DNA from: Bifidobacterium tissieri
Lineage (GTDB): Bacteria > Actinomycetota > Actinomycetes > Actinomycetales > Bifidobacteriaceae
Length of the DNA stretch: 64,000 bases
NCBI RefSeq assembly: GCF_002259645.1
Contig: NZ_MWWV01000001.1
Location: 62,001-126,000, forward strand
Direction of reading: 5' to 3'
A program made the translations under genes and the position numbers. Under the pieces are notes generated by a model that saw only the letters and a list, made by a program, of their open reading frames with translations, was not told the DNA's origin and did no database searches. Below, piece after piece: positions 15,471-21,567 of the stretch. Numbering within the stretch: position 1 is the first letter of the stretch; each line of letters begins with the position of its first letter.

Positions 15471-15516
15471 CCCACTTGTTGAGTCCAATGTTATCACGTT
15501 GGACTCAACAAGTGGG
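15471..15516. promoter_or_regulatory. DinJ/YafQ autoregulatory operator
   Basis: Two perfect 18-bp inverted arms (15471-15488 and 15499-15516; half-site CCCACTTGTTGAGTCCAA) separated by 10 bases lie 22 bases upstream of the antitoxin ATG. The dyad fits binding of RelB/DinJ dimers. Confidence 0.8.
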
Positions 15517-15578
15517 GGTGCCTTCTTTGCCGTTCAGGGGTTCTCGTGGCTGCCGTGCCCGTCCCCACTGGTGTCGGG

Positions 15579-15685
15579 TCAGGGGATGATTTCGGCGTCG
15601 TCCGGCAGCCAGTATCCGTCTATGAGGTCGCCGCCCGGGGCTGTCTGCTGGTGCAGCCATGCCTTGTAGTGGGATTTCCGTCGTC
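15579..15685 (-). pseudogene. Coding-like remnant without a start codon
   Basis: Immediately after the stop of the 188-aa gene, one frame reads RRKSHYKAWLHQQTAPG and then LIDGYWLPDDAEIIP before a stop at 15579. The composition is protein-like, but no ATG, GTG or TTG precedes it in frame. It could be a truncated gene end or part of a frameshifted one. Confidence 0.3.
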
Positions 15686-16252
15686 CTATCTGGTGGCGTC
15701 GCGGTTGAGCAGGGCGCGGAGTTCGTCGATGTGGCTGAGTGCCGTTCGGCGTGAGGTTTGCGGATCATCGATCCGCTCGAAGAGGTTGTGCTGGTGCCAT
15801 GCGATGGCGGTGGCCGTGCGGGCGCATTGGTAGCACAGGTCGTTGAGCATTTCATCGATGGCCTTGTCGCTCCATGCGCTCCAGTCGGCGGTGGGGCCGT
15901 TGTCCGGTTCCGTCGGGGTGGCGGGCCATAGGTGGTCGAACATGGCGTCGAACGCGTTCATGGCCTGTTCGATGGGCGTGGTGTTCCCGTCGATCGGGAT
16001 GGGCGACTGGCTGATGAGCAGTTCGCGGTAGCCGGGTCGGTTGCAATCGATGGTGGCGAGGTGGTCCTCGTAGCATTCGGTCATGTACTGGCGTGCCATG
16101 TCCCGGGCGGTCATGCCGTCGTGGTGGGCGGCGAGGTAGTTGTGTCCGTCGGCGCAGTATTGCCAGTAGGCGGTGATGTAGCCGATGACCTCGGTGGCGA
16201 GTTGGTTGAGGGGCTGGGGGTCGGTGGGCATGTGGTGGATGGTGGTGGTCAT
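15686..16252 (-). CDS. Hypothetical protein, 188 aa
   Basis: The ATG at 16252 is preceded by AAAGGAA. It is helical and rich in His, Trp and Tyr, with QLATEVIGYITAYWQYCADGH at the N-terminus and DLCYQCARTATAIAWHQHNLF in the second half. No family is recognised. The upstream gene ends at a terminator hairpin (16277-16298), so it probably has its own promoter. Confidence 0.65.
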   Translation of the reverse strand: MTTTIHHMPTDPQPLNQLATEVIGYITAYWQYCADGHNYLAAHHDGMTARDMARQYMTECYEDHLATIDCNRPGYRELLISQSPIPIDGNTTPIEQAMNAFDAMFDHLWPATPTEPDNGPTADWSAWSDKAIDEMLNDLCYQCARTATAIAWHQHNLFERIDDPQTSRRTALSHIDELRALLNRDATR

Positions 16253-16276
16253 GTCGTGTTCCTTTCCTAGGGGGGT

Positions 16277-16298
16277 GCCGGCCCCGTGCGGGGCCGGC
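16277..16298. terminator. Terminator hairpin
   Basis: A 9-bp stem GCCGGCCCC / GGGGCCGGC with GTGC loop lies between two leftward genes. Confidence 0.7.
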
Positions 16299-16314
16299 CG
16301 TGGATGGTGTGGGG

Positions 16315-16809
16315 TCAGCGGTTTTCCGTGTCGTGGCGGGTGAGGGCTTCGAGCGCGGCGGTGTGGTAGGCGGGGGTGAATCGCATGAGTCGGCTTGTGG
16401 TGTGGTGGGGGCCGAAGCTGGTTTCGATGCCGGTGGGTTCGATGATGCCGGCGCGTTCCATCTCGCTGGTGGTGTAGCGGTTGTTGTGGCATTCCCAGAA
16501 GGTCATGGGGGCGGCTGCGGGTTGTCCGATGTTCTCGCTGACGGTGGCGGCGTCGGCCGTGTCGGGGTCGGTGTTGACGATGTGGACGGCGAGTCCTCCG
16601 CCGAGCGCGTATCGGGTGATTTCGATGTGGTAGGTGTCGAGTCCGTCCGGGTCGCCTCCCTTGTCGGGGTCGCCGTGCCATGCCTCGCCGCGGGTGTCGA
16701 GCAGTGCGGCCTTGGCTTCGGGGTTCATGGCTCCCAGTGTGCGGTCGTGCACGTACCAGTCGATGGTGAATGTCGCCGGCTTGTCGTCGATGGTGATGAT
16801 CGCGGTCAT
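16315..16809 (-). CDS. Hypothetical protein, 164 aa
   Basis: The ATG at 16809 has AAAGGAG upstream, in the proximal end of repeat copy 3. It starts MTAIITIDDKPATFTIDWY and looks beta-rich, then has RYALGGGLAVHIVN and an alpha-helical C-terminus. I do not recognise it. In this copy the short leader frame stops exactly on its ATG (CCATGA overlap). Confidence 0.62.
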   Translation of the reverse strand: MTAIITIDDKPATFTIDWYVHDRTLGAMNPEAKAALLDTRGEAWHGDPDKGGDPDGLDTYHIEITRYALGGGLAVHIVNTDPDTADAATVSENIGQPAAAPMTFWECHNNRYTTSEMERAGIIEPTGIETSFGPHHTTSRLMRFTPAYHTAALEALTRHDTENR

Positions 16810-16810
16810 G

Positions 16811-17233
16811 GTGTGCTCCTTTGTGGTCGGGCCTTGTGATTGGCCGTGTGTTTTTTCCTGGTGACCTGCTGGTCAGCGAGAGCGTTACCCGACAAAGCGG
16901 GTTCCGTCATAAGCGACGCGCGAGGAGCGGCGCAGCCGCTCCCCCGCGCGCCCGCGTTGACGGGTTCCGCGACTCGGGTATGCTCGGCTGGCCTGCCAGC
17001 AGGACACCAGGAAACACGAAGGCCCCACGCCCAAGGGGCGTGGGGCCGGGGACAGCGTCGGGCCGAAGGTCCGACTCCACACGAAGATGGTGGTCCGACG
17101 CCCCTGGGCGGCGGTCCATCGTCCCGACAGGGAAGGGAGTTTGAGGGAGGGCCACGGGTGGTCTCCCTCACGGCCGGCGCGACCGCGGGCCCCTGCGGGG
17201 TCCCGGGAGCGGCGGCCACCCCACGCGGCCGGG
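16811..17233. repeat. Structured intergenic repeat, copy 3
   Basis: A 423-bp diverged copy. The hairpin near 17139-17172 keeps its pairing through a double change relative to copies 1 and 2: tgaggga followed by G, paired with C before tccctca, in place of A and T. The stem GTCGGGCC / GGTCCGAC is maintained by a G-T wobble. The promoter and leader frame are conserved. Confidence 0.92.
16957..16984 (+). promoter_or_regulatory. Rightward promoter in repeat copy 3
   Basis: TTGACG (16957-16962), 16-base spacer, TATGCT (16979-16984). Confidence 0.6.
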
Positions 17234-17267
17234 CCACGCCCCTGTCCGGGGTGTGGCCGGCGTGGGG

Positions 17268-17807
17268 TCAGCGCTTGAGCTGGTCGATGGTGATTCCGCG
17301 GTCGATCATGACGAGGATGAGCGTGGGTAGCGTCTCGTTGTCGTTGATGTCGAGGGCGGCGAGGGCGTGGCGTGCGGCGGCGGGTTCGTCGCCGGCGGCC
17401 CATGCGAGGTAGGCGGCGACGGCGAGGGGTCCGGCCGATTCGCGTCGTCCCTCCGTGGTGCGGGCCATGGTTTCGGCGAGACGGCGGACGCGGTCCAGTT
17501 CCGCGGTGTGTTCGGGCGTCTGGGGCATCAGTCGGTTGACGATGGTCTTGGCGTGGTCGTCGACGTGGGTGCCGATGTAGGTCAGGTCATGGTCCGTGGT
17601 GGTCGGGTGCATGCCGGCGAGGATGGTCATGTCGCGGTTGGCCTTGCTGTCGGTGATGAGGTCGGCGGCCCATGCGAGGTCGCGAGTGTCGATGGTCTCG
17701 CCGTGCTGGGCGCGGCGGATGATGGACAGGAGTCGGGTCGCGGCGTCGCGACGGATGTCGTCGATGGCCTTGGCGGCGGTTTCCGGAGTGGTGATTGTTG
17801 CGGTCAT
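17268..17807 (-). CDS. DUF4192-like protein, 179 aa
   Basis: The ATG at 17807 follows AAAGGAA in repeat copy 4. The N-terminal half is helical. The C-terminal 70 residues (PLAVAAYLAWAAGDEPAAARHALAALDIND and the following LILVMIDRGI) resemble the C-terminus of actinobacterial DUF4192 proteins. It is a likely paralogue of the 203-aa protein at 13692, and both sit behind the same repeat. The function is unknown. Confidence 0.62.
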   Translation of the reverse strand: MTATITTPETAAKAIDDIRRDAATRLLSIIRRAQHGETIDTRDLAWAADLITDSKANRDMTILAGMHPTTTDHDLTYIGTHVDDHAKTIVNRLMPQTPEHTAELDRVRRLAETMARTTEGRRESAGPLAVAAYLAWAAGDEPAAARHALAALDINDNETLPTLILVMIDRGITIDQLKR

Positions 17808-17810
17808 GGT

Positions 17811-18103
17811 GTGTTCCTTTCGGTCGGGCCTTGTGATTGGCCGTGTGTTTTTTCTTGGTGACCTGCTGGTCAGCGAGAGCGTTACCCGGCGCAGCGGGTT
17901 CCGTCATAAGGGGACGCTCCGGCGCGTGCGCCGTGTGCGGACCCGTTGACGGGTTCCGACCGCCGGGTATGCTCGGCTGGCCTGCCAGCAGGACACCAAG
18001 AAACACCAGGGCCCTCGCCCGCAGGGCGTGGGACCGGGGACTGGGTCGGACGAAGTCCGACTCCGCACGGGGATGATGGTCCGACGCCCTTGGGCGGTGG
18101 TCC
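17811..18103. repeat. Structured intergenic repeat, copy 4 (shortened)
   Basis: A 293-bp, more diverged copy. It retains the leader frame (MTEPAAPGNALADQQVTKK), the rightward promoter and the hairpin GTCGGAC / GTCCGAC with a GAA loop. It lacks the last hairpins of copies 1-3 and instead runs into a 115-bp inverted repeat. Confidence 0.88.
17946..17973 (+). promoter_or_regulatory. Rightward promoter in repeat copy 4
   Basis: TTGACG (17946-17951), 16-base spacer with several changes from the other copies, TATGCT (17968-17973). Conservation of the hexamers despite spacer drift supports function. Confidence 0.62.
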
Positions 18104-18114
18104 GTTTCTTGGCT

Positions 18115-18229
18115 GCCGTCGTCGTGTCGCGGGGCGGCGGGCGGCGGGTCAAACCGTGGCGGCGCCGGTCAGGCGTCTCCCGGTTTGACGCGCTCGGCCG
18201 CGTCCGCCGCCCCGCGACACGACGACGGC
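18115..18229. repeat. 115-bp inverted repeat with 26-bp perfect arms
   Basis: The arms at 18115-18140 and 18204-18229 are perfectly complementary. An inner pair GTCAAACCG / CGGTTTGAC adds a second stem. The gap between the 17268 and 18347 genes holds only repeat copy 4, this element and terminators. It could be a DNA hairpin used in replication or transfer, or a long RNA hairpin. Confidence 0.88.
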
Positions 18230-18240
18230 GGGAGCACTGT

Positions 18241-18265
18241 CCCGGCCCTTGGGCCGGGTCCTTTT
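18241..18265 (+). terminator. Rightward terminator
   Basis: Stem CCCGGCCC / GGGCCGGG, loop TT, followed by TCCTTTTCC. It could end a transcript started at the promoter in repeat copy 4. Confidence 0.65.
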
Positions 18266-18307
18266 CCGCCGGCATCGTGTGCCGGCGGTGGGATGGTGGG
18301 TGGGGTG

Positions 18308-18342
18308 CGGTCCCGGGCGTGCTGGATGCGCGCCCGGGACCG
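18308..18342. terminator. Terminator hairpin after the amidotransferase gene
   Basis: A 12-bp stem CGGTCCCGGGCG / CGCCCGGGACCG lies just downstream of the stop at 18347 on the minus strand. Confidence 0.65.
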
Positions 18343-18346
18343 GTCG

Positions 18347-18967
18347 TCACGGCCTCCAGTCGGGGATTCCGGTCGGGTCGTAGAGGTCGTGGCCGTTGGC
18401 TTCGAGGTCGTCGATGGCGTTCTGGTAGCCGAGTTCGTATGGGAGGGTCCATTCCGTGGCGTCCATCCACCATGTGTTTGATACGCTGACGCCGTCGGTG
18501 AGCGGCTGTTCGCCGTGGAGCCATCGGATCTCGCCGTGGCTGGTGATGAGCGCGAACTTGCCGTGCAGGCCGCTGGCAAGGTCGGTTTCGCCCTGTTGCC
18601 ATGCGTCGATGGCGTTGCGGCTGTCGGATTCATATGGACCGTGCGTGTAGGCAAGGGCTATGCCGTTGTGCGCTATCCATCCGGTCTCGCCGTCGGCCAG
18701 CGTGTAGGGGAACGGGTGCGTGTTCTCGAGGCATACGGCGCCGTGCGTGGCCAGACGGAAGTGGATGAGCGCGGGCGCGGCCTCGATGGCCTGCCAGTTG
18801 GCGTGGATGTAGGCAAGGGTGCGGTGGTTGTCGGGATGCCGGTAGACGTGGATGCGTTCGCCGTCATGCCATGCGATTCCCGCGCCGTCGGGATTGGTCT
18901 CGCTCATGAGGGCAAGGGTGACGGGGTCGGGCATGTGGCCGGGTTCTGCGGTGACGATGACGCACAT
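18347..18967 (-). CDS. Class II glutamine amidotransferase-like protein
   Basis: It has 206 residues. Methionine removal would expose Cys2 (MCVIVTAEPG), the N-terminal nucleophile of class II (Ntn) glutamine amidotransferases. The family pattern continues: NPDGAGIAW (25-33), HFRLATHG (69-76), ENTHPF (81-86) and AHNG (99-102). Such domains release ammonia from glutamine for a partner. The ATG overlaps the stop of the upstream amidoligase-like gene (TGATG), so the two are translationally coupled. A synthase domain is absent, which fits a two-subunit enzyme. Confidence 0.85.
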   Translation of the reverse strand: MCVIVTAEPGHMPDPVTLALMSETNPDGAGIAWHDGERIHVYRHPDNHRTLAYIHANWQAIEAAPALIHFRLATHGAVCLENTHPFPYTLADGETGWIAHNGIALAYTHGPYESDSRNAIDAWQQGETDLASGLHGKFALITSHGEIRWLHGEQPLTDGVSVSNTWWMDATEWTLPYELGYQNAIDDLEANGHDLYDPTGIPDWRP

Positions 18968-19908
18968 CAGCGGTGCTCCTTCTTGGCTTTGATGATGGTC
19001 TGGCGGATGGTCGGGATGGGGCCTATGGCCTGATCGGCCTGTACGCGGCTCATGCGGCGGATGTCGCGCTCCTTGAGGGTGCCCACCGGATGGTGCTGGA
19101 GGAACCGCCACATGGCGTGGAGCCATGTCAGGGCGGGTATCAGGCTGTGCACGGTGTGTTCGTCCCAAGCGCCGAACGTGCGTAGTTCGATGGTGTCCGT
19201 GTGGTCGGCGTTGACGGCGGTGCATTTGCCGTGGTACGCGTTGTGGCGCAGGGCGCACCATCTGTCCTCGGTCAGGTGTCGCATGTTGAGGCGGGCGGCC
19301 TGTTCGCCGTCGATTCCGGTGAGGGCGTGGTACCAGCGGGCGGGGGTCTGTCGTTCGGTGCGGCGGATGTGGATGTGCCCGCCCGAGCATTCGCCGCATC
19401 CCCCCTGTTCGATCTGCCCTATGAGCCGTTCGATCCCGGTCAGGGTCTCCGTGTTCCATGGCAGTGGCTGGGTCTGATATTCCATGCCGCGTTCGCATAG
19501 GCTCGGGTCGCTCTTCCATCCCGCTATGAGGCCGCTGTCGCGTAGGGGCCGTGGGTCGTGGGGGCCGTCGATCTCGATCTCGATGCCGAACGTGTAGGCG
19601 TCCGTGGCGTGCGGCGTGTCCGCGTAGGGGTCGCGGTAGTCCGGGTCGACGCCACGGTTCAGGCAGTCCTCGCATACCGTTTCCTCCTCGATGTCGTCCC
19701 ATTCGATGCAGTCGTCGCAGTAGACGGCCCCGCACCGCTGGCAGGTCTCGACGCAGTCGCGGCACAGGATGTCGAGGCAGCGTTCGCACCGGTACAGGCA
19801 GTCGTCGCAGCATTCGTTGCCGCAGTCGTCGCACTTGCGCATGTCCTCGGACGGATGCGGGTTTCCGCATGATTCGCAGATGATGGTGTCGGTCTTTTCG
19901 GTGTCCAT
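18967..19908 (-). CDS. Zinc-ribbon protein with amidoligase-like domain
   Basis: It has 313 residues, with the ATG at 19908 behind AAAGGAG. Residues 11-82 hold many CxxC pairs (CESC, CDDC, CCDDC, CERC, CQRC, CEDC), suggesting a RING/ribbon-like zinc module. Residues 105-260 show the pattern of the glutamine-synthetase-fold amidoligases (Pfam Amidoligase_2): FGIEIEID (107-114), SDPS with GMEYQTQPL (133-149), GGHIHI (176-181) and TIELRTFG (239-246). This family is predicted to form amide bonds with ammonia or an amine. Coupling to the class II amidotransferase gene supports that reading. The substrate is unknown. Confidence 0.72.
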   Translation of the reverse strand: MDTEKTDTIICESCGNPHPSEDMRKCDDCGNECCDDCLYRCERCLDILCRDCVETCQRCGAVYCDDCIEWDDIEEETVCEDCLNRGVDPDYRDPYADTPHATDAYTFGIEIEIDGPHDPRPLRDSGLIAGWKSDPSLCERGMEYQTQPLPWNTETLTGIERLIGQIEQGGCGECSGGHIHIRRTERQTPARWYHALTGIDGEQAARLNMRHLTEDRWCALRHNAYHGKCTAVNADHTDTIELRTFGAWDEHTVHSLIPALTWLHAMWRFLQHHPVGTLKERDIRRMSRVQADQAIGPIPTIRQTIIKAKKEHR

Positions 19909-20303
19909 GATGGTCTCCTTTGTTGTTGTGCTTTCCGTGCCGGACGATGATCGGCGGCGCGTGCGCACGTCCGCGTGGCAAGGCGCGTGGACCGCGGCCC
20001 GACAAGGGGCGCGGCGGCGGAGGGAGAAAGGAGCCGAGGAGGCATGCACGGGCCGCCGGCCGGCCCGTGCGATACTGCCCCGAGGCGACGTCGACCGGAG
20101 CCGCCCGGAGGGGACACGCGCATCCTTGCCACGCGGGCGGGCGTGCGCGATGCTGGTCCTCGTCCGGCACCCCACGCGCGACGGTTCACCCCACACGTCT
20201 TCCCGCGCGCCGGCCGCGACGGTACGAGCGGCTTGGACACTGGACCGTCCCCGTCAGGGGATGGTTCCATGGCGCGCGCGATATACGAAAATCGGTTCCC
20301 CAC
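19909..20303. other. Intergenic region between divergent genes
   Basis: No convincing gene. It holds a hairpin with 9-bp arms GCACGGGCC / GGCCCGTGC (20046-20070). The frame entering the HTH gene from the left is open but Pro/Arg-rich and has no plausible start. Confidence 0.5.
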
Positions 20304-20333
20304 TTGTTTTCACCACCAGTGGTGGTGTAGGAT
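20304..20333 (+). promoter_or_regulatory. Promoter of the HTH regulator gene
   Basis: TTGTTT (20304-20309), 18-base spacer, TAGGAT (20328-20333). The first operator dyad fills the spacer. Confidence 0.6.
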
Positions 20334-20361
20334 GGGCACGGATGCACCACCAGTGGTGGTG
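20311..20361. promoter_or_regulatory. Twin operators of the HTH regulator
   Basis: Two identical 17-bp dyads CACCACCA-G-TGGTGGTG at 20311-20327 and 20345-20361, 34 bp apart (about three helical turns). One lies between -35 and -10 and the other near or after the start site, a layout suited to repression. The downstream HTH protein is the obvious candidate to bind them. Confidence 0.75.
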
Positions 20362-20385
20362 TGCCGGATATGGGAAGGAGCTGTC

Positions 20386-20826
20386 ATGGTCGAGTCGACG
20401 ATGCCGTTGAGGATGCGGGGCAAGGCGGATTTCCGCGCGTTGCGAGAGAAGCTGGGCGTGACCCAGCCGCTGCTGGCGAGACACCTGCATCGGGACGTGA
20501 GGACGGTGAAGTCGTGGGAGGATCCGGGGTTCCACTACGGGCCGCCGCGCGAGGCGTGGGATTGGCTGCAGGAGCTGGAGATGGACCTGTACCGCAGCGT
20601 CGCGGGGACGGTCTCGGACGCCGAGGGCCGTCGCTGCGAGGCCCGGGATGCGGGCATGCCGGATCCGGTGATATCGCTGCCCTATTTCCGCCACCAGACG
20701 GAGTACGAGCGCTTCGGCGCGCCGTTGGGATGGTTCCGCCTGGCGAACGCGGCGTCGGCCAGGGCCGGCGACGAGCTGAACGCCAGGGGGTTCAGCGTCA
20801 ACTACGAGTACACCGACGGGAGATGA
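20386..20826 (+). CDS. Helix-turn-helix regulator, 146 aa
   Basis: The ATG at 20386 is preceded by GGAAGGAG. Residues 15-50 (FRALREKLGVTQPLLARHLHRDVRTVKSWED) form an XRE-like helix-turn-helix. The C-terminal part (LPYFRHQTEYERFGAPLGWFRLANAASA) is unlike known ligand domains I can name. It lies behind twin dyad operators and is probably autoregulated. It is divergent from the amidoligase pair, so it may control that module (inference). Confidence 0.75.
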   Translation: MVESTMPLRMRGKADFRALREKLGVTQPLLARHLHRDVRTVKSWEDPGFHYGPPREAWDWLQELEMDLYRSVAGTVSDAEGRRCEARDAGMPDPVISLPYFRHQTEYERFGAPLGWFRLANAASARAGDELNARGFSVNYEYTDGR

Positions 20827-20884
20827 GACCACCCTCCCCCGACGCATGCGGGACGTTGCGCGGCGGCCTGCGGGCTCCGCGTGG

Positions 20885-20914
20885 TTGACGGACCGGGCCG
20901 CCCTACGCTATTCT
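20885..20914 (+). promoter_or_regulatory. Promoter of yefM-yoeB
   Basis: TTGACG (20885-20890), 18-base spacer, TATTCT (20909-20914). Confidence 0.65.
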
Positions 20915-20933
20915 TGTACAAGAAGTTGTACAA
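20914..20933. promoter_or_regulatory. YefM operator
   Basis: Two TTGTACAA palindromes (20914-20921, 20926-20933), 12 bp apart and overlapping the -10. YefM is known to bind palindromes with a TGTACA core, so this is a close match. Confidence 0.8.
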
Positions 20934-20954
20934 TATGAGTCATGGGAGGGTATC

Positions 20955-21218
20955 ATGGTGCAGGCGGTGGCATACAGCACGTTCCGGCAGAATCTCAAGT
21001 CGTATATGCGGCAAGTGAATGAGGACTCGTACGTCCTTCTGGTCACGAACACGAATCCGGACGACAACGTCGTGGTCATGGGCGTCGACGACTACGACGC
21101 ATTGATGGAGACGTTGCGCGTCTACGAGAACCCGTACCTGCGGGACAAGGTGATCCGTGGTCTGGAGCAGGTGCGCTCCGGTCGCGTCGCGGAGCATGGT
21201 CTCGTCGACGGGGAGTGA
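20955..21218 (+). CDS. yefM: YefM/Phd-family antitoxin
   Basis: It has 87 residues. The N-terminus AVAYSTFRQNLKSYMRQVNEDS, then LLVTNTNPDDNVVVMGVDDYDALMETL, is the YefM DNA-binding fold. The C-terminal VYENPYLRDKVIRGLEQVRSG is the toxin-wrapping tail. It precedes yoeB by three bases. Confidence 0.92.
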   Translation: MVQAVAYSTFRQNLKSYMRQVNEDSYVLLVTNTNPDDNVVVMGVDDYDALMETLRVYENPYLRDKVIRGLEQVRSGRVAEHGLVDGE

Positions 21219-21221
21219 TCG

Positions 21222-21482
21222 ATGCTGCTGTGCTGGACCGAGGATGCATGGGACGACTATCTGTACTGGCAGAGGCAGGACCGTCGGACGCTGAAGCGGA
21301 TCAACGCGCTCGTCCGAGACATGATGAGGTCGCCGTTCGAGGGGATCGGCAAACCCGAGCCATTGAAGTGGGGCCTGTCGGGCGCGTGGTCGAGACGGAT
21401 CGATGCGGCCAATCGCATCATATACACCGTCGACCATGAGCGGATCGTCATCCTGTCGACGCGGGACCACTACGCCGACTGA
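21222..21482 (+). CDS. yoeB: YoeB toxin (ribosome-dependent mRNA interferase)
   Basis: It has 86 residues. The YoeB pattern is complete: WTEDAWDDYLYWQRQDRRTLKRIN at the start, then GKPEPLKWGLSGAWSRRIDAANRIIYTVD and a C-terminal STRDHYAD with the catalytic His and the terminal Tyr region. It cleaves mRNA in the ribosome when YefM is lost, which would stabilise the element. A T-rich terminator follows. Confidence 0.92.
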   Translation: MLLCWTEDAWDDYLYWQRQDRRTLKRINALVRDMMRSPFEGIGKPEPLKWGLSGAWSRRIDAANRIIYTVDHERIVILSTRDHYAD

Positions 21483-21503
21483 TTCATGTGGGAACGAGGG
21501 ACG

Positions 21504-21531
21504 GGAGAGGTCTTGCGGCCTCTCCTTTTTT
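21504..21531 (+). terminator. Rho-independent terminator of yefM-yoeB
   Basis: Stem GGAGAGG / CCTCTCC with an 8-base loop, followed by six T. Confidence 0.85.
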
Positions 21532-21567
21532 GATTCTTTCCTTATTGCGGTATTGCGGTATTGCGTT

